In this document: positions 35,221-43,872 of the stretch, piece by piece | Layout: each line of letters starts with the position of its first letter | Numbering within the stretch: position 1 is the first letter of the stretch | Notes under the pieces: model-generated | What the model saw: only the letters and a program-made list of their open reading frames with translations | Told to the model about the DNA's origin: nothing | The model's database searches: none | Source of the DNA: JACJYM01 sp965230495 | GTDB lineage: Bacteria; Bacteroidota; Bacteroidia; Chitinophagales; Saprospiraceae | NCBI GenBank assembly: GCA_965230495.1 | Contig: OZ246004.1 | Location: 3,534,001 to 3,598,000, forward strand | Reading direction: 5' to 3' | DNA length: 64,000 bases | Translations under genes and position numbers: made by a program

Positions 35221-38200
35221 ATGAAGTCTTTTCTAAGATGTATGCTTTCGCTGATCCTGATTTTTTGTTTTACCACCGCATCTTCTTCTCAATCCGAATC
35301 GAAAATTCTTGCAAGCTTTAATCATCAAGATATAGTCAATCAATTGGCTTCAAGAAGCTCTACATTAAGCTTAATGTTTGGAAATGATGTCAAAAGAGAA
35401 TTTAGATACGAAGAGATTAAAATAATGTCTGCGGAGTTTTCTAATCTTTACCCTGACATAAAAACTTACAAACTATATAATGAACACGGAGATCGTGGAA
35501 ATTTGACCATCAACAAAAACAAGGTTTGGTATAATGCTATTATAGATAAAACACCTTTGAGTGTTTTTCCTGTTGAAAATGAGTACTATTTAGACAATGT
35601 TTCTAAGAATAGATTGGCACATAAGTGTGATTCTCATGATCTTCATCATATTCATAAACCCAAGAGTCCTGTTGAACTTCTTAAGAATCAATATTCAGTA
35701 ACGAGGGGAGAGGATTTTCCTGCACGGAAATATCGTCTTGCAATAGTTTGTACCGGCGAATACTATAATGCTCGTGGAGGGAACAATAGTGATGTCAATG
35801 CATTTATTGTTTCTGATGTTAATGGAATCCAATCTATATATGACAATGAAATGTCGGTTACTTTTGAATTATTGACGCCTAGAATATACAACAACCCTGA
35901 TACTGATCCATTTATCCCGGATGATTGTGGAGGAGGAGAGGGAAGAACAAAACAAGCTAGGCAAGCTGTGAATAGTAATTTTTCCTCTAATAGTTATGAT
36001 ATAGGTCATGTTTTTCATGTTCATGAGGATGGAGATTGTTGGTCAAATGGTGGGCTCGCAAGTTTAGGGGTTGTATGTAACTCAAGCGTTTTTGACGGTG
36101 GACCACTTAAAGCAGGAGGCTGGAGTGGATCTTATGCCGGTAATGCTGGATACAGGTTTCATAGTTTAGCATCTCATGAGTTTGCTCACATGTTTGGAGC
36201 TACACATACATTTAACGGTTCTGGTGGAGCATGTGATGATGCGATATCAGATATTACAGCCTACGAGATTGGAAGTGGTACAACGATAATGTCATATAGT
36301 GGATCATGTGATGCGAATCAAAATATACCTGATGGACCGGACGATTTATATTTTCATGTAGCAAGTTTAATGCAGATGGAGGATTATATTGCTTCAGGAG
36401 CAACATGTTCTAACACAAATTCTATAGGAAATACCACTCCAAATGTTTCCGCTGATTTATGTGGATTGTCTGAGTATAAGATACCTAAAAGGACGCCTTT
36501 CTATATTGAAGGAAGTGCTACTGATGATGAAAATATGAATATTACTTATACTTGGGAACAGTTTAATGAGGATGGACCTACCGGACATCCTACACAAGGA
36601 TTTATAGGAACTCAGGCAGGAAATAGCCCTACTGCTCCGAATTTCAGATGTTTCCCCCCTGATGATAAGAATTATAGGTATTTTCCGGATTTAAATACTA
36701 TCAAAGAAGGCAATACTGCGGATCCTTTTCAAGTGCTGTCTAGAAGAGCAAAAGACTTAAAATTTATACTTACCGTTCGTGATAATAATCCTCAGGGAGG
36801 GTCTTTTACTTATGAGGAGTTAGATATAGAAGTTACTAATGAGGGCCCGTTGGCTGTTACTTATCCCAATACTTCAGTTACAATTCAGGCTGGAGAGACT
36901 ATTGATGTTACTTGGTCTACAGGAGGTTCGGAGGTGATTTGTGATAAGGCTGCCATCATGTTGTCAACAGACGGTGGGATTAGTTATTCATTGACGTTGG
37001 CCAGTAACATTGATTTTGTTGATGGAATGGCATCTATTACAATCCCGGAGAATTTTTACAATACTGATCAGGCAAGGATTATGGTGATTTGTGATGATAA
37101 TCCTTGTGTCAAATTCTTTGATGTTTCTAACAATGATTTTAGTATTGAATCCACTTGTTTGGCAGCATCATCTTTTATTTGTCCCGCAGGTGATTATTCT
37201 TTTGAAAAAGGAAATCCGGGATTGAACTTGGACCTGTCTACTGTCGATGGCCAAAAGGTAACAAGCATGAGTCAAAGGCCAACCTCTGCTGATCCGGATG
37301 AATTTTTTATATATACAAACAATTCAACAGGAACGGGATGTGCAAAGACAAATGGTTTTCCATATCATTATAAAACAGACAATTTTTCTGTAACTCAGGA
37401 TGGAAGTTACAGATTTGTACTTGACTTTGATTTTCAGAATGGGAGAGGACTGGTTACATTGTTTGAAGCAGATGGATTCAATTATCAAAATGCATGTGGT
37501 AATTTTATTTCATCAACAGTTACTCAGACTCCTACCGGAGCTATTGCTTTTAGTGTTTCAATGACTGCAAATTTAGAAGCTTGTAAGGAATACACAATGG
37601 TCTATTGGAATGCTGATGGACCGAATAGAACTACCTTGATAGAGACAATCCTAGGTCCAGGAGATGTTGTACTTCATCCTGAGATGAACGATCCAGATTA
37701 TAGTACCACAATAATTGCTGTAAAGGAACCTAACGAAACCATTACGGCATTTTCTACGACAGGAGACTTTACTAATATAAATGGAGGAGACTATAAGCTG
37801 TATAGTATTAATTATAAGTCTGGGGGAGTGGAACCTCCAATTAATAGTGACCCTGCGAATTGGATTGGAAAAACGCTTTCGGAAATATTAGGAGACGGTG
37901 ATTGCTATTATTTAACACCTAATCCATCGAATTTAGAAGTGATTACTGATTGCTCTATTGATGTAGAACTTGGAAATCAAACAGCATGTGATCCAATGAC
38001 TAATACATTTTCACAAGAGATAATAGTTACATTTGATGAATTACCTACCGAAGGTATGCTCGTGGTAAATGGTGACGAGTATGCTTTATCTTCGAGCCCT
38101 TACAGTATCAACTTAGCTAATCTTAATGCCGATGGAATGTCACGAGGCATTGAAGTTTATTTTTCCGTCGACCCTGATTGTATTTTCGAACAAGCTTCTT

Positions 38201-41019
38201 TCTTTACTTCTCCTGAAAACTGTTGTCCCTATGATCTGGATTTGGGTGCTGTTGTATTTACCCTTTGTGAAGGAGATGAACGGTTGATTACTAATAACGA
38301 TAGTAACCTAGATTATCAATGGTTTAAAGACGATATACTTCTTTCTTCTGATGAAGAAATTAATGTGACAGAAGCAGGAAATTATAGAGTGGTAGCAATG
38401 GATGGAAATAATTGTACTAAGAGTTTGAATTTTGAGGTAGTTGTAAATGCAAATCCAACCTTAGAACTATTAGGCCCTCAAGCTTTATGTGATGGAGATG
38501 CGATTACTTTAATGGCAGAAACAGGTGAGAGTGAAGTAGAATGGAAAAAGGATGATGTTGTTCTTGCCGAGACAGGATTTGAACTTCTGGTTACGGAGGT
38601 CGGAGTGTATAGTGCAACAGTGATCAATAGTTTTAATTGTGATGCTTCGCAAGAAGTAAATATTGAAGTGCACCCAAAGCCGACTGTTAACTTGGGAGAT
38701 GATATAATAGAATGCCAAGGTGTTGAGGTGATTCTACAAGCAAATAGTTCTGGTATGAACACTTATATATGGTCTAAAGATTCTGCAATGTTACCTGATG
38801 ATACTGAAAGTATTACTGTAACAGAATCAGGAACATATGAAGTGGCGGTTAGCAACGAATTTGATTGCGTTCAGTATGATGAAGTCATTGTCGAATTTTT
38901 GGAAGCTCCCGAAGCAAATGCTGGCATGGATATTATAGTTTGTGAAGGAGAACCAACAATAATAGATGCCAGCACAAATGGTACTTTTGAATGGTTGAAA
39001 GATGGATTGCCATATTCTGAAAACTCACTCTCTTTTGATGCTGAGGATGGAGAATATGTCTTAATAGCTAAAAATGCTGCTGATTGCGAAACTAGAGATA
39101 CCGTTATCGTAATGACATTGGGAATTCCAGTGGTTGATTTAGGAGATGACAAGATAGCATGCATTGGTAGTACAGTTGAGTTGTCTGGACCGGATGGAAT
39201 GAACTTAATATATGAATGGAGATTAGGAAATATGGTTATCGGTGACCAACAGACTATTGAAATAACAGATGCTGGAAATTACATCTTGGAAGTTACCAAT
39301 GCCGCTGATTGTTCCGCGGAAGATGAGATTATGCTGGATTTTGTCCCAGGACCGAATGTAGAGTTAGGTGATGACGTAACTCAATGTGCGGATATGTTGT
39401 ATACAATTATGGCGACAACTAATGGGTCGGAGATAGAATGGTATAAAGATGATGTATTGATAAATGGAGAAACGGGAATGACATTAGATGCTGCAGAGTC
39501 AGGTATATATAAAGTTATTGTTAAGGGAGATACAGGATGCGATGCCGAGGATGTTATCGAGGTACTTTATAATCCAGTTCCTGTAGTAGATTTGGGAGAC
39601 GATCTTGAAGATTGCGAAGGAGCTATGATTCAATTAGAATATCAGGAAATGGCAAGTTCAATTGTTTGGAAAGATGAGAATGGAATGCAAATAGGATCTG
39701 GACCTACATTAAATGTTTCTGAAACTTCATCGATCACTTTAGAGGTGATTAATGAATTCGATTGTCCTAATACGGATGATATTGATGTTACTTTTTATCC
39801 ATTACCAGCGGTGGCTTTAGAAGACGAGTATGATTTCTGTGAAGGAGAGAAAGTAACAGTAGTGGCATCGTCCAATGTTACTAATTTTGAATGGTACCTA
39901 GATACTGATCTCATTGATGGTGAAAATATGAGCAGTATTGATATTACGAGTGCGGGCACGCTATCAGTCAAAGCAATTAGTGACAAAAATTGTGAAAGTA
40001 CGGACGAGGCAGAAGTGATTGAAAGGCCAATCCCGGTTGTGGATTTAGGTGGAGATATGGATTTATGTCCTAATGATTTTGTTCTTTTGACGGTAAGTGC
40101 TGACCCAACAGATACTATCAAATGGAGTAATGGATCAATGGATGTGAGTAGTATTCAAGTTACTTCTACAAACCCATCCATGTCAATAGGGAAACCATTT
40201 AGTGTAGAGGTAATTTCAGAATATGGATGCTCGGCTATGGATCAGGTGGTTATTACCGAATTGGCAGTTGTTCAGGCTGACTTACAAGGAGATCTCAATG
40301 GCCTTTGTGACGATGAGGTGATGAATCTCACTGCTTCGGGGGGCACTAATTTTGATTGGTCTGCCAATACAGGCCCTATTGAGGCGACTGATAATACAGC
40401 AGTTGCCAATCCTGAGGTTACTACTACATATACAGTTACTGTATCCGATGATTGTCCGGATAATACAGATGTAGCTACATTTGAAGTAGTGGTGTTCGAA
40501 CCAGTGGAAGGTGTAACAGCAGGAATAGATACCTGTGTGGTGATAGGAAGGTCGATTGATTTAATGGCTGAAGGTGGGGAAGAGTATTTATGGGAGGATG
40601 ATAATTCTATTACTAGTAGGTTAGATGTAGCTAACCCAACTGTAAGCCCCATAGTAGAGACTACTTACCATGTGACTATTGTGGATAACAATGGATGTGA
40701 GTATCAGGATTCCGTTTTTGTTTGTGTAATCAGTGATCCGACTATTGGTTTTGATCCTGTATCGATGATGTCTCCTAATGACGATGGGAAGAATGATGTG
40801 CTAGAGTTTCAAGGTTTGGATATATACCCTGATAATAAACTGACGATTTTCAATAGATGGGGAAATATCATTTACGAAAAATCAGGATATCAGACCGACG
40901 GCGAAAGATTTGATGGTAAGGAGGGAGGAATTGATCCTTTGCCGGAAGGAACTTATTATTACATTCTGGAGTTTGATGGATTCAAATTCAAACAAGCATT
41001 GACTATTATTATTGATTAA
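35221..41019 (+). CDS. Giant T9SS-secreted M12B-like metalloprotease with Ig-like repeats and CHU_C tail
   Basis: 1932 aa, signal peptide ending TASSSQ. After a propeptide-like region, a reprolysin-like catalytic domain carries the zinc motif HEFAHMFGATH (H319, E320, H323, H329) with a Met-turn MSYSG. A middle beta region (about 550-640) and a presumed beta-sandwich (about 640-790) follow. From about 1000 to 1835 come some eleven Ig/PKD-like repeats of about 75 residues, each opening with P-x-V-x-LGDD and a Cys followed by EG (for example near 1301 and 1451). The end (about 1844-1932, from MSPNDDGKND) is the CHU_C/gliding motility-associated domain that targets type B cargo to the T9SS. It leads an operon with PorP/SprF, the usual partner for such cargo. 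Its substrate is unknown. Confidence 0.9.
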   Translation: MKSFLRCMLSLILIFCFTTASSSQSESKILASFNHQDIVNQLASRSSTLSLMFGNDVKREFRYEEIKIMSAEFSNLYPDIKTYKLYNEHGDRGNLTINKNKVWYNAIIDKTPLSVFPVENEYYLDNVSKNRLAHKCDSHDLHHIHKPKSPVELLKNQYSVTRGEDFPARKYRLAIVCTGEYYNARGGNNSDVNAFIVSDVNGIQSIYDNEMSVTFELLTPRIYNNPDTDPFIPDDCGGGEGRTKQARQAVNSNFSSNSYDIGHVFHVHEDGDCWSNGGLASLGVVCNSSVFDGGPLKAGGWSGSYAGNAGYRFHSLASHEFAHMFGATHTFNGSGGACDDAISDITAYEIGSGTTIMSYSGSCDANQNIPDGPDDLYFHVASLMQMEDYIASGATCSNTNSIGNTTPNVSADLCGLSEYKIPKRTPFYIEGSATDDENMNITYTWEQFNEDGPTGHPTQGFIGTQAGNSPTAPNFRCFPPDDKNYRYFPDLNTIKEGNTADPFQVLSRRAKDLKFILTVRDNNPQGGSFTYEELDIEVTNEGPLAVTYPNTSVTIQAGETIDVTWSTGGSEVICDKAAIMLSTDGGISYSLTLASNIDFVDGMASITIPENFYNTDQARIMVICDDNPCVKFFDVSNNDFSIESTCLAASSFICPAGDYSFEKGNPGLNLDLSTVDGQKVTSMSQRPTSADPDEFFIYTNNSTGTGCAKTNGFPYHYKTDNFSVTQDGSYRFVLDFDFQNGRGLVTLFEADGFNYQNACGNFISSTVTQTPTGAIAFSVSMTANLEACKEYTMVYWNADGPNRTTLIETILGPGDVVLHPEMNDPDYSTTIIAVKEPNETITAFSTTGDFTNINGGDYKLYSINYKSGGVEPPINSDPANWIGKTLSEILGDGDCYYLTPNPSNLEVITDCSIDVELGNQTACDPMTNTFSQEIIVTFDELPTEGMLVVNGDEYALSSSPYSINLANLNADGMSRGIEVYFSVDPDCIFEQASFFTSPENCCPYDLDLGAVVFTLCEGDERLITNNDSNLDYQWFKDDILLSSDEEINVTEAGNYRVVAMDGNNCTKSLNFEVVVNANPTLELLGPQALCDGDAITLMAETGESEVEWKKDDVVLAETGFELLVTEVGVYSATVINSFNCDASQEVNIEVHPKPTVNLGDDIIECQGVEVILQANSSGMNTYIWSKDSAMLPDDTESITVTESGTYEVAVSNEFDCVQYDEVIVEFLEAPEANAGMDIIVCEGEPTIIDASTNGTFEWLKDGLPYSENSLSFDAEDGEYVLIAKNAADCETRDTVIVMTLGIPVVDLGDDKIACIGSTVELSGPDGMNLIYEWRLGNMVIGDQQTIEITDAGNYILEVTNAADCSAEDEIMLDFVPGPNVELGDDVTQCADMLYTIMATTNGSEIEWYKDDVLINGETGMTLDAAESGIYKVIVKGDTGCDAEDVIEVLYNPVPVVDLGDDLEDCEGAMIQLEYQEMASSIVWKDENGMQIGSGPTLNVSETSSITLEVINEFDCPNTDDIDVTFYPLPAVALEDEYDFCEGEKVTVVASSNVTNFEWYLDTDLIDGENMSSIDITSAGTLSVKAISDKNCESTDEAEVIERPIPVVDLGGDMDLCPNDFVLLTVSADPTDTIKWSNGSMDVSSIQVTSTNPSMSIGKPFSVEVISEYGCSAMDQVVITELAVVQADLQGDLNGLCDDEVMNLTASGGTNFDWSANTGPIEATDNTAVANPEVTTTYTVTVSDDCPDNTDVATFEVVVFEPVEGVTAGIDTCVVIGRSIDLMAEGGEEYLWEDDNSITSRLDVANPTVSPIVETTYHVTIVDNNGCEYQDSVFVCVISDPTIGFDPVSMMSPNDDGKNDVLEFQGLDIYPDNKLTIFNRWGNIIYEKSGYQTDGERFDGKEGGIDPLPEGTYYYILEFDGFKFKQALTIIID

Positions 41020-41038
41020 CCATTAAAAATAGAAAGAC

Positions 41039-41956
41039 ATGAAAAAGATAATATATATAACGATTTGTTTTTTATTCAATATTGAACTTTCTGCACAGCA
41101 AATACCATATTCTAGTCCTTTGCATGAAGCTCAGGCATATTGGAATCCTGCTACCACAGCATATGGAACGAAGATGAGTGTAGATGGTTTTTTTAGAGGT
41201 CAATGGTTGGGTTTCGATGGGGCACCTGTTACTGGCTTTGCTTCTTATCAAATGCCTTTTTTAGATTATAATATGAGTGCGGGGGGATTATTAATATTTG
41301 ATAAAACAGGACCTATCTCTAATATGGGGATAAAGTTAAATTATGCCTATAAAATGAAAATGGGGTACAAGGGCCAACTTTCGGCGGGATTGTCTGCCAG
41401 CTTTATGAACTTCAGTATTAATACCGATAACGAAACTTTTAATGATCAAGGTGATGGAGTATTAGAGTTGGCTAATACCAGTAAATTTTACCCCACCATA
41501 GGAGCTGGATTGTATTACATTTCTAATGATGAAGAATTTAGAAATACCAATCGCTTCTTTTTTGGGCTGGCTTTTGCTCAAGCATATGCAAGTAATGTAA
41601 CATTGGATTCTGTGAGTATTCAAAGAAATAATCACTTTAATGCTATGATCGGAACAAGATTATATAGCTATGACAGTTATTTCGAACCCTCCATTATGAT
41701 TAATTATGTCAAGCCAGAAGTATTAGATGTTATTTATTCATTAAAATATGAAATGGAAAACAGTTTTTGGGCTGGCTTGAGTTATAGTTCTGTAAATGAT
41801 ATGGCGGTGCAAGGCGGATTAATACTGGATAGATTTGGGAATAGATATGCTCAATTGAGGATAGGAGTGTTAGCAAATATGATGCTTACTAAATCTCTGT
41901 CAGATTTTGGTCCCGGGATGGAGTTTGTTATATCTTATCAGTACGATATGGAGTAG
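41039..41956 (+). CDS. PorP/SprF family T9SS outer-membrane protein
   Basis: 305 aa, signal peptide ending ELSAQ. It has the family opening YSSPLHEAQAYWNPATTAYG and FFRGQWLGFDGAPV, then a predicted beta-barrel. It lies 19 bases after the type B cargo gene and 2 bases before the MtfA-like gene. PorP/SprF partners are thought to attach or export cognate CHU_C-tailed proteins, so this one likely serves the protease encoded upstream. It is distinct from the copy at 23994-25049. Confidence 0.88.
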   Translation: MKKIIYITICFLFNIELSAQQIPYSSPLHEAQAYWNPATTAYGTKMSVDGFFRGQWLGFDGAPVTGFASYQMPFLDYNMSAGGLLIFDKTGPISNMGIKLNYAYKMKMGYKGQLSAGLSASFMNFSINTDNETFNDQGDGVLELANTSKFYPTIGAGLYYISNDEEFRNTNRFFFGLAFAQAYASNVTLDSVSIQRNNHFNAMIGTRLYSYDSYFEPSIMINYVKPEVLDVIYSLKYEMENSFWAGLSYSSVNDMAVQGGLILDRFGNRYAQLRIGVLANMMLTKSLSDFGPGMEFVISYQYDME

Positions 41957-41958
41957 AA

Positions 41959-42804
41959 ATGAGGATATATTCTTTTTCGAAAATAATAGCCCTCCCATTC
42001 GTGATTCTCTTTGCAGGGATACTATATTATATCTTAGAGGTTGATGATACATACTGGTGGACAAGTATTATTCCTTTAGTTATTCTTGTAGCCATATATA
42101 CTTTGCATCCACAGATTGACTATTGGTACCATACCAAAAAACCTGTCCCTTTGGATGAAGAGTTATTGGTCTGGTTACGAAAGTACTCACCGTATTACAA
42201 TAAATTGAAAGATTCTGACAAGGAGAAATATGAAACTCGTATGAGCCTATATTTGGAGGCCAGAGCTTTTACCTCTATAGGAGAGGAAAAAAGAAAGGTT
42301 CCTGAAGATGTGAAGTGTGCGATTGCTTCACAGGGTATTATGATGAATATGGGAAATGAAGATTTTTTGATAGGAGATATGGATAGAGTTTTTTTATATA
42401 AACATCCTTTTCCTTCACCTCGGATGCAATTTTTACACACAGTGGAAACATTTTATGAAGATGGAACACTCATTTTTAGTCTTTCTCATCTGATCCCGGG
42501 ATTGATACATTCGGATCAGTACTATAACATAGTAATGCATGGATATGCGGAGGCTTATCTTCAAGTCTACGATAAAGGATATCCGATTATTGCTGACCAA
42601 ACATGGGAAGGGTTGGAAGCCATTAATGGATTTAAGAGAGGTGATATCGAGGCAACCTTAGGTTATAAAATCGATGACATAAGGATTGTTCATATTAATT
42701 ATTTCTTTACCTATCCTGAAAAATATCAAGAAACATTCAATAGTTATTTTGATCTTTGGTGTAAGATCTTCAACCAAAATCCTTTAAATGGTGAAATATT
42801 TTGA
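41959..42804 (+). CDS. MtfA-like membrane protein lacking the HExxH zinc motif
   Basis: 281 aa with two N-terminal hydrophobic helices (about 9-27 and 33-49). The rest resembles MtfA/zinc-dependent peptidase family proteins, including the AIASQGIMMNMG segment, an LYKHPFPSP segment and a YNIVMHGYAEAYL segment at the place where MtfA has NVVLHEFAHKLD. Here the HEFAH is HGYAE (H194, G195, E198), so the glutamate and second histidine of the active site are shifted or lost. It is probably catalytically inactive or uses altered chemistry. It is co-transcribed with PorP/SprF (2 bases) and overlaps ogt by 17 bases. The MtfA assignment rests on order and spacing of motifs. Confidence 0.65.
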   Translation: MRIYSFSKIIALPFVILFAGILYYILEVDDTYWWTSIIPLVILVAIYTLHPQIDYWYHTKKPVPLDEELLVWLRKYSPYYNKLKDSDKEKYETRMSLYLEARAFTSIGEEKRKVPEDVKCAIASQGIMMNMGNEDFLIGDMDRVFLYKHPFPSPRMQFLHTVETFYEDGTLIFSLSHLIPGLIHSDQYYNIVMHGYAEAYLQVYDKGYPIIADQTWEGLEAINGFKRGDIEATLGYKIDDIRIVHINYFFTYPEKYQETFNSYFDLWCKIFNQNPLNGEIF

Positions 42805-43276
42805 TAGTATATCAAGCCCGATAGGAAAAATCAAAATATATGCCAGCGACACTGGAATCACTAAAATTGATTTTGATGACAATATTTTAGCCGAACCCAA
42901 TTCAAATCACCATACGGAAAGAGCAAAGACGCAATTATCTGCTTATTTTGAAGGAGAGTTGACAACTTTTGATATACCCTTAGACTTTGAAGAGGCAACA
43001 CAGTTTCAGGTTGCGGTATGGAATGAGTTATGCAAAATTCCATTTGGTTCCACAGTTTCATATCAAAGAATTGCGGATAAACTCAATAACCCCAAGGCAG
43101 TAAGAGCGGTGGGTCTCGCCAATGGAAAGAATAGGATTCCAATTGTAGTACCTTGTCATAGAGTGATTGGGAGTGATGGGTCTTTGACTGGATTTGCATG
43201 GGGACTCGATATAAAAAGGAAACTTTTGTTGCACGAACAAAAGGATAAATATGGAGAGCAATTAATTTTTTTTTAA
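42788..43276 (+). CDS. ogt: Methylated-DNA--protein-cysteine methyltransferase
   Basis: 162 aa. It removes methyl groups from O6-methylguanine in one suicide turnover. Acceptor Cys is C123 in VVPCHRVIGSDG; the helix-turn-helix recognition region (TVSYQRIADKLNNPKAVRAVG) and FAWGLDIKRKLL are conserved. The N-terminal ferredoxin-like part is present, so it is the full Ogt type. It overlaps the upstream gene by 17 bases and lies 55 bases before an ECF sigma gene. Confidence 0.95.
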   Translation: MVKYFDSISSPIGKIKIYASDTGITKIDFDDNILAEPNSNHHTERAKTQLSAYFEGELTTFDIPLDFEEATQFQVAVWNELCKIPFGSTVSYQRIADKLNNPKAVRAVGLANGKNRIPIVVPCHRVIGSDGSLTGFAWGLDIKRKLLLHEQKDKYGEQLIFF

Positions 43277-43331
43277 TAGCAGGCAACCTTTGGGTTAAGC
43301 GATGCATATACATTGCAATCGGTCAGTTAAT

Positions 43332-43862
43332 ATGTTGGAAAAAGAAATTATAGCAAGGGTTAAAAGGAGAGACACCAAGGCTCAACGGATGCTTTATGAT
43401 AAGTTTAAGGCATATTGGTATCGAATTTGTTTAAGATATAATTCAGGACAAGTTGATGCTCAAGATGTTTTACAGAATTCGTTGGTTAAAATATTTTCTA
43501 ATATTGGACAGTTTGATATTAGAAAAGGTGATTTTAAAAGTTGGTCCTCAAAAATTGTGGTTAATGAAAATCTGATGTATTTAAGGAAAAATAGGAAAAA
43601 CTGGCAAACAGCTGATGTAGATGAACAAATGGACTTACAGTCTAATGAGCATTCGCCTGTTGATATACTGTCAGCAGAGGCTTTGACTGAAATGATTCAA
43701 AACCTTCCCGAAGGTTATAGAATCGTTTTCAATATGTACGTGGTAGAAGGTTATAGTCATAAAGAAATAGCACAGCAACTGAAGATCAGTGAGGGGACCT
43801 CTAAATCACAGTTGTTTAAGGCTAAAAAATTGTTAAAACAAAAATTAGAAGTATTACTATAA
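43332..43862 (+). CDS. ECF-type RNA polymerase sigma factor
   Basis: 176 aa from the ATG at 43332; an in-frame ATG at 43302 would add ten residues with no family match. Region 2 includes VDAQDVLQNSLVKIFSNI and FKSWSSKIVVNENLMYLRK. Region 4 includes LPEGYRIVFNMYVVEGYSHK and the helix-turn-helix that follows (EIAQQLKISEGTSKSQLFKA). It is the second ECF factor in this window with the same arrangement as the first: the gene for a single-helix barrel protein follows after 10 bases, and a terminator closes the pair. The similarity of arrangement suggests paralogous modules. Confidence 0.92.
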   Translation: MLEKEIIARVKRRDTKAQRMLYDKFKAYWYRICLRYNSGQVDAQDVLQNSLVKIFSNIGQFDIRKGDFKSWSSKIVVNENLMYLRKNRKNWQTADVDEQMDLQSNEHSPVDILSAEALTEMIQNLPEGYRIVFNMYVVEGYSHKEIAQQLKISEGTSKSQLFKAKKLLKQKLEVLL

Positions 43863-43872
43863 ATTATATAGT

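Noticed and set aside
38478..40652. Several antisense ORFs of 70-126 codons in the Ig-repeat region
   Set aside because: They are produced by biased codons in the repeats of the plus-strand gene and have no independent support.
38450..40700. Periodic direct repeats that might look like a CRISPR array
   Set aside because: The period is about 225 bases with codon-level, not exact, conservation, and it follows the protein repeat units of an open frame; no constant repeat with unique spacers is present.
43302..43331. Upstream ATG at 43302 for the second sigma factor
   Set aside because: The ten added residues do not match the family, and ATG 43332 gives the normal N-terminus; it remains possible but less likely.
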